Source: CAZAPV01 sp964487195 (GTDB taxonomy: Bacteria > Patescibacteriota > Patescibacteriia > SG8-24). From it: DNA of 18,755 nt. The DNA is taken from the NCBI GenBank assembly GCA_964487195.1, contig CAZAPV010000017.1, forward strand, positions 1 to 18,755, written 5' to 3'. This document shows, piece after piece, positions 7,759 through 13,666 of this stretch. A program made the translations under genes and the position numbers. The notes beneath the pieces are model-generated. The model saw only the letters and a program-made list of their open reading frames with translations, was not told the origin of the DNA and searched no databases. Numbering within the stretch: position 1 is the first letter of the stretch; the number at the start of each line of letters is the position of its first letter.

Positions 7759-8025
7759 TTATTTGACGTCATAGGAGGAGTCGGTATAGCTCTTAAGTTC
7801 GACGTTGGTCGCCTCGGACGCGGAAGCATCTGCGTTTTCCGAATCCAGCGTGTCCGCGGACGCCTGCTCGTCGACGCTGATGCTGTCGACGGTTTTGGAG
7901 GCGTCATCCTGCGTTGTGGACGCGTTCTCGCCGGTCGTCACGCCATACTGCTGCGTTGCGGCGCAGCCGGCGCCCACGAGCAGCAACGTGCCGATCGCGG
8001 TGAGTAAATAAAGAGGTTTCTTCAT
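7759..8025 (-). CDS. Small acidic lipoprotein (unknown function)
   Basis: 88 aa from ATG 8025. It has a type II signal peptide: KK at 2-3, hydrophobic core LYLLTAIGTLLL, and lipobox LVGAGC with the lipidated cysteine at 21. The mature part is short, Ser/Thr/Asp/Glu-rich and probably disordered, with no recognisable domain. It should be anchored on the outer face of the cytoplasmic membrane. It is the first gene of a two-gene unit with the coiled-coil protein. A promoter with an extended -10 box lies 33 nt upstream, and no clear Shine-Dalgarno is visible. Confidence 0.78.
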   Translation of the reverse strand: MKKPLYLLTAIGTLLLVGAGCAATQQYGVTTGENASTTQDDASKTVDSISVDEQASADTLDSENADASASEATNVELKSYTDSSYDVK

Positions 8026-8058
8026 AGAAACTTCTAAAGATTAAGAATCTTATTTAAG

Positions 8059-8085
8059 AGTATAGCACATTATTTTTCTTATCAA
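8059..8085 (-). promoter_or_regulatory. Promoter of the lipoprotein/coiled-coil operon
   Basis: Minus strand: -35 TTGATA (8080-8085), 15-bp spacer, extended -10 TGC-TATACT (8059-8067). It gives a leader of about 27 nt. The -35 overlaps the T-run of the terminator of the upstream membrane-protein gene. Confidence 0.6.
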
Positions 8086-8111
8086 AAATCCCCGTTCAGA
8101 TGAACGGGGAT
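8084..8111 (-). terminator. Intrinsic terminator of the three-helix membrane protein gene
   Basis: Perfect 11-bp dyad ATCCCCGTTCA/TGAACGGGGAT (8088-8098 with 8101-8111), followed on the minus strand by five Ts. Confidence 0.85.
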
Positions 8112-8129
8112 CGAAGAATGTCGCGGCCG

Positions 8130-9266
8130 TCAGGACGCGAACGGGCGGCACACCCTCGCCTTGAGGTCGAGGAACCGGAGGCGGATCGTCCGCCGATTCG
8201 CCGGCAGGTCGGCGACGGTCATGAACCGTTTGCCCGGATTGCAGGTGAGGAGCGCGACCTCCTCGTCGTCCTGGAGCCGTCGCAACCGCTCCGCCTCGGC
8301 GCGCGCTCGCGCCTTGGAGATCGACGGGATGCCGTAGGTGAAGCCCAATCCTGCCATGCCGAAGAATGCCGATACATACGCGAGAATGACACCCGTGTCC
8401 TTGAGCGCATGGAGCAGATGCCCCCGGGTGACCATGTATGCGATCGTGAGGATCGGAACCCACACGATCGGCGCGAACGGGACCAGCATTGCTGAATACC
8501 ACGGATCATCCGCTTCGGATGACCACGGCATGAAGACGCTGCCTTTCATGGCATGGCCGACGTCTTCTAGGTCGCCGCGGAGCGGGTGGATGATCGGGGT
8601 GAAATTGATCCCGCGCCTGCCGCAGCTCAAGAAAAACGCCGCAAACAGCACGCGCACGAGCCAGATCAGCGTCATGAGCGGCGGCTGGACGGTGTAGGCG
8701 AACAGCCGACGCTTGCGGAAATGGCACTGATCGTGCGCTCGGGCGTGGAAGAAATGATTCACCCACGCCTTTTCCCATTCGGCGGGTTCCTTGGCGAAGC
8801 ATTCCGCCGGCACGTCGACGCCGAGCGAAGTAGAGAGCTCGGCCATCTCGGTCACGCGAACGTCTTGGGTTGTCTCCTGGTATCGCTGCAAGCTGGACTC
8901 GTTCCAGGAACAGTCGCTACGGAGCACGCAGTTTCGATACATACCGTTTGCGCGCTGCAAGAATGCATCCCGCACGGTAGTATACGAATCGTCCCGCTCC
9001 CAGACGATGACGCCGAAGACCCTATTCGGCCCCGGCTTCTTGAACTCGATGAACGTCATCAGATCGTGCAGCGGAACCACGAAGCGCGATTCGTATTGCG
9101 AATCGTGAAACGGCCTGCGGTCATCCTGCGGGGCGACGATGAGCAGGAGCTGCGGCTTGGCGGCGCCTGCCTGATGGAGCGCCGCGATCGTCTCGCGGCT
9201 GACGCACCAGCTCACGGCGACCGCGCCGGTCTGGACCTCGGGCTCTTGGATGTGCAATTCGAGCAT
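8130..9266 (-). CDS. Three-helix membrane protein with His/Cys cluster (unknown function)
   Basis: 378 aa from ATG 9266, chosen because AAGGAG sits 7 nt upstream and the in-frame extension is leader DNA. Residues 1-190 are a soluble domain containing strand-like stretches (LLLIVAP, RFVVPL, VFGVIVWE) that end in a histidine-rich segment (H171, H174, H178, C181, H182), a possible metal site. Predicted membrane helices lie at about 195-215, 258-279 and 291-313. A cytoplasmic or external tail with a charged helix (316-337) follows. I do not recognise a named family; the pattern GRRGINFTPIIHPLRGDLEDV recalls hypothetical proteins of CPR bacteria, from memory and unverified. It is monocistronic, with its own promoter and terminator, and divergent from the small protein at 9382. 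Confidence 0.8.
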   Translation of the reverse strand: MLELHIQEPEVQTGAVAVSWCVSRETIAALHQAGAAKPQLLLIVAPQDDRRPFHDSQYESRFVVPLHDLMTFIEFKKPGPNRVFGVIVWERDDSYTTVRDAFLQRANGMYRNCVLRSDCSWNESSLQRYQETTQDVRVTEMAELSTSLGVDVPAECFAKEPAEWEKAWVNHFFHARAHDQCHFRKRRLFAYTVQPPLMTLIWLVRVLFAAFFLSCGRRGINFTPIIHPLRGDLEDVGHAMKGSVFMPWSSEADDPWYSAMLVPFAPIVWVPILTIAYMVTRGHLLHALKDTGVILAYVSAFFGMAGLGFTYGIPSISKARARAEAERLRRLQDDEEVALLTCNPGKRFMTVADLPANRRTIRLRFLDLKARVCRPFAS

Positions 9267-9297
9267 TTTTCTTCTCCTTGTTGAAAGGACTGGGCTC

Positions 9298-9326
9298 ATC
9301 CCATCAGAATAATCGTCGTCTGTCAA
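9298..9326 (-). promoter_or_regulatory. Promoter of the three-helix membrane protein gene
   Basis: Minus strand: consensus -35 TTGACA (9321-9326), 17-bp spacer, -10 TGGGAT (9298-9303) preceded by TGA. The weak -10 is offset by a perfect -35. Its -35 faces that of the divergent promoter, 5 bp away. Confidence 0.5.
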
Positions 9327-9331
9327 GCCGC

Positions 9332-9360
9332 TTGACCGACCGTTCCCCTTCTGCTATCTT
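9332..9360 (+). promoter_or_regulatory. Promoter of the deoxyribosyltransferase-like gene
   Basis: TTGACC (9332-9337), 17-bp spacer, extended -10 TGC-TATCTT (9352-9360). The Shine-Dalgarno AAGGAGG follows at 9367-9373. Confidence 0.7.
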
Positions 9361-9381
9361 GGCGGCAAGGAGGATGCACCT

Positions 9382-9804
9382 TTGCAAAAACTGTACTTCG
9401 GCCATCCGGTCAACACCTACAACACCGCGCTGGAGCAAAAACTGCTCACGGCGATCGCACGTGGATTCCCGACGTGGCTGATCGAAAATCCGAACACGCC
9501 CGAGCACGACGAGGCGTACAAACGCGCCGCGGCGTCAGGGAGCGGGATGACCTACTTCTTCGACAAGGTCCTTCCCGCATGCGAGGGCGGGGTGTTCCTG
9601 CCGTTCAGGGACGGCAAGTGGGGCAAAGGCGTCTATGCCGAAGCCGAGGCGCTCTACCGGCGCGGCTGTCCGGTCTGGGAGATCGAGCACGCGACCGGCT
9701 TCTGCATCCGTCTTCCCTCGCTGCCGCCGGCGTCACTGGTGCTCACCGTCGAAGAGACTCGAGCACGCATCCGAAACCCCGATCGCACTCCCGTGCCGTA
9801 CTGA
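9382..9804 (+). CDS. Small protein resembling the nucleoside 2-deoxyribosyltransferase fold
   Basis: 140 aa with a TTG start at 9382, fixed by a strong AAGGAGG ending 8 nt upstream; the ATG at 9374 is out of frame. The opening KLYFGHPVNTY (3-13), the internal IENPN (34-38), then GMTYFFDKVLPACEGGVFLPF (55-75) and GKGVYAEAEALYRRG (81-95) follow the order seen in nucleoside 2-deoxyribosyltransferase-like proteins: a first strand with a substrate loop, a central acidic helix and a late E-x-x-x-A helix. By that analogy E87 or E89 would be a candidate catalytic residue. The match is by eye only; the protein could be a nucleotide hydrolase or an unrelated Rossmann-like protein. It is a single-gene unit whose terminator overlaps its stop. 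Confidence 0.8.
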   Translation: MQKLYFGHPVNTYNTALEQKLLTAIARGFPTWLIENPNTPEHDEAYKRAAASGSGMTYFFDKVLPACEGGVFLPFRDGKWGKGVYAEAEALYRRGCPVWEIEHATGFCIRLPSLPPASLVLTVEETRARIRNPDRTPVPY

Positions 9805-9818
9805 ACGGCACGGTTTTT
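9791..9818 (+). terminator. Intrinsic terminator overlapping the stop codon
   Basis: Perfect 9-bp stem CCGTGCCGT/ACGGCACGG, loop ACTGA holding the TGA stop (9802-9804), then five Ts. The last codons of the gene form the left arm. Confidence 0.9.
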
Positions 9819-9822
9819 CTTA

Positions 9823-11805
9823 TCAAAAATTCACGACGAGCGCGGCGTACTGTGCAAGATTCGTCACCTGTTGCGCATCCAGCCGTTCGCTCGCGTCAAC
9901 CCATCTTTCGATCTCCGACGTCTGCGCGGTGACCGTCTCGCCGATCTGCACAACCGGTTCGTCATGGTCTTTGACCAGACCGTCTTCCGCGTAGATATGG
10001 CGCGCGCCGTCGAGGTCGCGTCCGGCGTCAGCGAGATACATGCTGATCATCTCGCGATACAGCGTCGTGAGCGAATCTCCCGGCGTCGCCGTCGCGGCGT
10101 ACGTCAAAGGAAGCGCAGGTGCGGAGACGACGACCGCGGGGGCGGATGCGATCGCGGCCGGAACAACGGGCTTCGTGAGTGACGCCGACGCGACGCCGAT
10201 CGTCACCACGGCGATGACCATCGCCGCGAAGGCGCCGCCTGCGCGGAACCTCCACCCGCGGTCGGGGCGCATCTTCGCCATCGTGGAAAAGCTGTGCCAC
10301 AAAAAGATTCCGTTCGTGATCAAAAAATAGAACACCCAGAACAGCACCGAGTAGTACCGGATGTTGCCGAGCGGGAGCCGTCCGGATGCGGCCGCGTAAC
10401 TGACGAGCGCGACGTACGTAAGCACGTATGCGGCATTGAAACCAAGGAGCGCGGCGAACGGACGTGACACGCCATTCGACTTGCTGTTCGTGGGGCGCCA
10501 GCCGACGTGCTGCCGGAACAGGTTGGAGACGACGGCGTGACTGTACGAATAGGAATGCGCCATCCGCACCAGCATTGAACCGTACTTCGGCGCCGTGCGG
10601 CGGAAGATCGGCAATACGATGAAGGAATACACAAAATACGGGAAGAACGGCAGGGCGTTCGCCAGGGAAATCTGATCGAAATGGCGGAACAGGATGACGA
10701 ACACCTGGAACGCCATGAGCAATGCCAGGGCGTGCGTGATGTAATAGAGAAAACCGGACCAGAAACACAGCCGCCGGGCGAATCCGAGTTTGGTCGTCCA
10801 GAATTTTTTCGAAAGAAGCATGCTCATGCTCCCGCTGCACCAGCGGTGCTGCTGGTGGAAGTAGGCGTCCAGTTCGCTTGGACACAGGCCGACCGCGAGG
10901 ATGAGCGGGACGTATTTGATCGCATAACCGGCGGCGATCAGATTGAAACCGGTGTGGACATCTTCGCTGTGTTCGATCTGCGCGGTGCCGCCGATCGCAT
11001 TGAGCGCGGAACGACGGTAGATCGCGTTCGAACCGACGCAGATCGCGCCGCCGAACCGGTCGCGCGACACCTGAATGATGCGGTAAAAATCCTCCTGCGT
11101 CTGGCCGGCGCCGAACTCGAGCGGCGACCGGCGATGGGTGTCGCTGTCGGCGATGAAATACTGCGGCGACTGCACGATTGCGGTTTTCTGATCCTGCATG
11201 TATGGCAGGAGTTCGCGAACGAAATCGCGGCGCGGCGCGAAGTCAGCGTCGAACACGACGATGAATTCGCCGTTCGAATGCTCGTGGCCGTATTTCAGGT
11301 TGCCGGCCTTTTTCATCTCTCCGCGGTTCGGACGCGAGAGATACTCGAAACCGAAGCGCGCCGCGAGCGCTTTCGCCTCGGCCGATGCGCCGTCGTCGAG
11401 GACGTACACTTTTTTCTTGCCGTAGTCGATCGCGCGGACCGCGGCGAACGTCGTTTCGAGGATCGCCGGATCTTCCCCGCAGATCGGCAGGAACACGTCC
11501 ACGGACGGATCGTTTTTCGTATTCGCCCAAAATTTCTTCACTGCGGCGTCATGCTTCCGCACGTCGAACGCGCGATAAAAAAGATTGAGCCCATAGCTGA
11601 TCAGGTGGTACAGCGTGAACAGCAACACGATCGGCCCGAAGATCAGCCAATAGCGACGGTCGAGACTGAAAAATCTGGCGTAGCCGTAGAGCACGGAAAA
11701 CCACGTCACGATGCCGAGCGCGTACACGAAACGCACCGCGTGGGCGTTTTTAATGATATAGGCGTACTTATCGTATGCGGCGGGATGGTTTTTTGGCGTT
11801 TTCAT
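9823..11805 (-). CDS. Cellulose-synthase-like processive GT2 with C-terminal LysM-like domain
   Basis: 660 aa from ATG 11805. Two membrane helices (about 21-41, 52-76) precede a cytoplasmic GT-A domain with LDDG (136-139), DAD (186-188), SED (280-282, in place of the usual TED) and QQHRW (318-322). These are the D,D,D,QxxRW signature of processive beta-glycan synthases (BcsA, chitin and hyaluronan synthases). About five more helices follow (347-372, 385-402, 451-472, 483-504, 524-543), with VGWRPTNSKS at 434-443 where BcsA has its gating loop. Seven helices put the C-terminus outside. After an Ala/Pro/Val linker, residues 574-636 (PGDSLTTLY, IYAEDGLVK, VQIGETV) look like a LysM-type glycan-binding module. 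It probably makes and exports a polysaccharide; which one is unknown. No PilZ domain is seen. A strong promoter lies directly before the start. Confidence 0.9.
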   Translation of the reverse strand: MKTPKNHPAAYDKYAYIIKNAHAVRFVYALGIVTWFSVLYGYARFFSLDRRYWLIFGPIVLLFTLYHLISYGLNLFYRAFDVRKHDAAVKKFWANTKNDPSVDVFLPICGEDPAILETTFAAVRAIDYGKKKVYVLDDGASAEAKALAARFGFEYLSRPNRGEMKKAGNLKYGHEHSNGEFIVVFDADFAPRRDFVRELLPYMQDQKTAIVQSPQYFIADSDTHRRSPLEFGAGQTQEDFYRIIQVSRDRFGGAICVGSNAIYRRSALNAIGGTAQIEHSEDVHTGFNLIAAGYAIKYVPLILAVGLCPSELDAYFHQQHRWCSGSMSMLLSKKFWTTKLGFARRLCFWSGFLYYITHALALLMAFQVFVILFRHFDQISLANALPFFPYFVYSFIVLPIFRRTAPKYGSMLVRMAHSYSYSHAVVSNLFRQHVGWRPTNSKSNGVSRPFAALLGFNAAYVLTYVALVSYAAASGRLPLGNIRYYSVLFWVFYFLITNGIFLWHSFSTMAKMRPDRGWRFRAGGAFAAMVIAVVTIGVASASLTKPVVPAAIASAPAVVVSAPALPLTYAATATPGDSLTTLYREMISMYLADAGRDLDGARHIYAEDGLVKDHDEPVVQIGETVTAQTSEIERWVDASERLDAQQVTNLAQYAALVVNF

Positions 11806-11815
11806 AAGACCGGAC

Positions 11816-11844
11816 TTTATACCAAAAAAACCGGATGTTGTCAA
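11816..11844 (-). promoter_or_regulatory. Near-consensus promoter of the processive GT2 gene
   Basis: Minus strand: TTGACA (11839-11844), exact 17-bp spacer, extended -10 TGG-TATAAA (11816-11824). The -10 ends 10 nt before the ATG, so the mRNA leader would be about 3-4 nt with no Shine-Dalgarno. Confidence 0.75.
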
Positions 11845-11860
11845 GAGATCCAGACAAACC

Positions 11861-11888
11861 AAAAACCGTCCGGCGTATGCCGGGCGGT
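11861..11888 (-). terminator. Intrinsic terminator of the cold-shock gene
   Basis: 10-bp stem with one G-U pair (11865-11874 with 11879-11888), GTAT loop, followed on the minus strand by five Ts. Confidence 0.85.
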
Positions 11889-11901
11889 TCTTTGCCGGCG
11901 A

Positions 11902-12099
11902 TTAGGCGCGGCGGACGTTGGCGGCGCGGGGACCTTTCTCCGAATCCTCGGTGTCGAAGGTCACTTTGTCGCCGACGCGGAGCTGGTCGTACGTGACGTC
12001 GACGAGCGCGGACGAATGAAAGAACACGTCCTTGCTTTCGCCGTCAGGGGTGATAAAACCGAACCCCTTGTCGGTCAGCCGCTTGATCTCTCCGTGCAT
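11902..12099 (-). CDS. Cold-shock domain protein
   Basis: 65 aa from ATG 12099, the normal length for single-domain cold-shock proteins; upstream in-frame codons are leader. The nucleic-acid-binding motifs RNP1 (KGFGFI, 11-16) and RNP2 (DVFFH, 24-28) are intact, and the C-terminus has the usual GPRAANV. The protein binds single-stranded RNA or DNA and probably acts as an RNA chaperone or antiterminator; whether it is cold-induced cannot be told. It is a single-gene unit with its own terminator, divergent from the LemA-TPM operon and sharing a face-to-face -35 region with it. The leader of about 29 nt is much shorter than that of E. coli cspA, so a long thermosensor leader is absent. Confidence 0.93.
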   Translation of the reverse strand: MHGEIKRLTDKGFGFITPDGESKDVFFHSSALVDVTYDQLRVGDKVTFDTEDSEKGPRAANVRRA

Positions 12100-12134
12100 A
12101 GCGTTGATGCGTATTATCGTGAGTGATGCGCAAA

Positions 12135-12164
12135 ACCGTACCACGCCCTCTCCGATGTTGTCAA
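12135..12164 (-). promoter_or_regulatory. Putative promoter of the cold-shock gene
   Basis: Minus strand: consensus -35 TTGACA (12159-12164), 18-bp spacer, TGG-TACGGT (12135-12143) as a weak extended -10. A second candidate -10, GATAAT, lies nearer the gene but has no -35. Confidence 0.4.
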
Positions 12165-12168
12165 TGCC

Positions 12169-12198
12169 TTGACGCCTGACTTCCTTTTATGCTATAGA
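12169..12198 (+). promoter_or_regulatory. Promoter of the LemA-TPM operon
   Basis: TTGACG (12169-12174), 18-bp spacer, extended -10 TGC-TATAGA (12190-12198). A Shine-Dalgarno AAAGGAG follows at 12230-12236. Confidence 0.7.
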
Positions 12199-12242
12199 AT
12201 CGGTGTGTTCATTCACAACCGGAACACCGAAAGGAGCACGTG

Positions 12243-12848
12243 ATGAAAAAGATCACTGCAGCGTTGCTGATGATCGGCATGTATCTGGCCGCGGCGCTCG
12301 CGATACCGGGGTGCGGCTACAACAGTTCGGTCGACGCGGATCAGTCCGTGAAGGCCGCGTGGGCTGACGTCGAGGCGGCGTACCAGCGACGGATGAACCT
12401 CATCCCGAATCTGGTAAAGACCGTCCAGGCATCCGCCAACTTCGAAAAGAGCGTCCTGACCGAAGTCACCGAGGCGCGCGCCTCGGCGACCGCGATCAAG
12501 CTCACCGCCGACGATCTCACCGATCCGGCGAAGGTGAAGGCGTTCCAGGCTGCGCAGACGCAGCTGTCGTCGTCGCTCGGCCGGCTGCTCGCAGTCTCCG
12601 AAAACTATCCGACGCTGAAGTCGACGCAGGCGTTCAGCGATCTGATGGTGGAGCTCGAGGGGTGCGAGAACCGCATCAACACCGAGGTCCACAAATACAA
12701 CGACCGGGTCGCCGTCTACAACAACGTCGTGCTGCAGTTTCCGACGTCGATCGGTTCGTCGATGCGCGGATTCCGTGAACGACCGACGTTCAAGGCCGAC
12801 GACGGCGCGGAGAAAGCGCCACAGGTCGACTTCGGGAGCGGAAAGTGA
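12243..12848 (+). CDS. lemA: LemA family lipoprotein
   Basis: 201 aa from ATG 12243, placed 6 nt after AAAGGAG; a GTG one codon earlier is too close to it. The N-terminus has a signal and lipobox-like AIPGC, so this copy appears lipid-anchored, whereas many LemA proteins use an N-terminal membrane helix. The helical core is typical: AWADVEAAYQRR, then NLIPNLVKTVQA and VLTEVTEARASA. Family-typical YNDRVAVYNNVVLQFPTS follows near the C-terminus. LemA proteins are helical envelope proteins of uncertain function, often encoded next to TPM-domain proteins, exactly as here. The stop overlaps the next start by 4 bp (GTGA), so the pair is translationally coupled. Confidence 0.93.
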   Translation: MKKITAALLMIGMYLAAALAIPGCGYNSSVDADQSVKAAWADVEAAYQRRMNLIPNLVKTVQASANFEKSVLTEVTEARASATAIKLTADDLTDPAKVKAFQAAQTQLSSSLGRLLAVSENYPTLKSTQAFSDLMVELEGCENRINTEVHKYNDRVAVYNNVVLQFPTSIGSSMRGFRERPTFKADDGAEKAPQVDFGSGK

Positions 12849-13597
12849 GCGGCCCGATGAAGACGTTCCTGCTCGCGATCTGCTTCCTGCTCTTCCCCGC
12901 GCTCGCGCGCGCCGACTACCCGGACTACCGCGGGTTCGTGACCGACAACGCGAACCTGCTTCCGGCGGATGTCCGCGGCGGCCTCGAACAGAAGGTGCGG
13001 GACTACGAAAAAGCGACCTCGATCGAGATCGCGGTGCTGATCGTCCCGACGCTCGCGGGCGAATCGCCGAGCGACTATGCGCAGAACGTCTGGAAACGAT
13101 GGCATGTCGGCAAGAAGGGCGAAGACAACGGCGTCCTCCTGCTCGTCGTGCCGCCGCCGGAAAAGAAGGCGTGGATCGCCACCGGCTACGGCATCCAGGG
13201 GTGGCTTACGGACATCGAGTGTAAGCGCGTCATCAATGACGTGATGCGCCCGCTGAATCTCCAGAATCGGCGGCCGGAAGCGGTCGTCGCCGGCGTCGAT
13301 GCGATCATCGACAAGCTCGGCAAGACGCCGTGGGCCGAACGGGCGAAACAAAAACCGCCCGCGCAAAAAAATGACGCGGGCGGCGCGGGTTCCATGATCC
13401 TCATCATCGTCCTCATCGGCATCGCGATCATCATCTTCCTTCTCATTGCCGCATCCGACGGCGGCTACGGCGGGGGAGGTGGCGGGTGGTCATCCGGCGG
13501 AGGAGGATGGGGCAGCGGCTCCTCGGGCTCCTCCGGAGGAGGCGGCTTCGGCGGAGGGAGCTCCGGCGGAGGAGGAGGCGGAGGAGGTTCCGGTTAG
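12845..13597 (+). CDS. TPM-domain membrane protein with Gly/Ser-rich tail
   Basis: 250 aa from GTG 12845, with GGGAG 6 nt upstream; ATG 12857 is an alternative. A signal peptide (1-23) precedes a TPM domain (about 25-160): the opening GFVTDNANLLP (30-40), the strand IEIAVLIVPTL (60-70) and the hallmark VGKKGEDNGVLLLV (88-101), with GYGIQGWLTD at 114-123. A single membrane helix lies at 184-203, followed by 45 residues of Gly/Ser/Trp repeats. TPM proteins include a plant thylakoid photosystem II repair factor, with phosphatase activity reported for some. Here the domain should sit outside the membrane and the Gly-rich tail inside. It is co-encoded with LemA, a recurrent pairing whose role is not known. 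Confidence 0.92.
   Translation: MSGPMKTFLLAICFLLFPALARADYPDYRGFVTDNANLLPADVRGGLEQKVRDYEKATSIEIAVLIVPTLAGESPSDYAQNVWKRWHVGKKGEDNGVLLLVVPPPEKKAWIATGYGIQGWLTDIECKRVINDVMRPLNLQNRRPEAVVAGVDAIIDKLGKTPWAERAKQKPPAQKNDAGGAGSMILIIVLIGIAIIIFLLIAASDGGYGGGGGGWSSGGGGWGSGSSGSSGGGGFGGGSSGGGGGGGGSG
13460..13594 (+). repeat. Gly/Ser codon repeat at the end of the TPM gene
   Basis: Forty-five codons of GGC/GGA/TCC-type repeats encode a Gly/Ser tail with occasional Trp, Phe and Tyr. The DNA is strongly G-biased on the plus strand and could change length by slippage. Confidence 0.7.
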
Positions 13598-13602
13598 CTT
13601 TC

Positions 13603-13632
13603 GCGCCGCCCTGACGAAGGACGGCGCTTTTT
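13603..13632 (+). terminator. Intrinsic terminator after the TPM gene
   Basis: Stem GCGCCG/CGGCGC (13603-13608 with 13622-13627), extended by CC/GG past one mismatch, followed by five Ts and then CTTTT. Confidence 0.8.
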
Positions 13633-13666
13633 CTTTTGGCCGATAGTCGTCTATTCTTAATGACGA

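Noticed and set aside
10681..12126. Long plus-strand open frame (481 codons) opposite the processive glycosyltransferase and cold-shock genes
   Set aside because: Its translation is rich in Arg, Glu and His with no family motif, while the opposite strand carries complete GT2 and cold-shock motifs with promoter and terminator. It is a G/C-driven antisense shadow.
12100..12242. Riboswitch or long cold-shock leader RNA
   Set aside because: The region is filled by two promoters and a short leader; no extended conserved hairpin set is visible.
12716..13366. Minus-strand frame opposite the TPM gene
   Set aside because: Composition-driven shadow; the plus strand has a signal peptide, TPM domain and membrane helix in order.
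13460..13594. Gly-rich repeat as an assembly artefact or frameshift
   Set aside because: The frame stays open to a stop followed by a proper terminator, and Gly/Ser-rich tails are common in TPM proteins.
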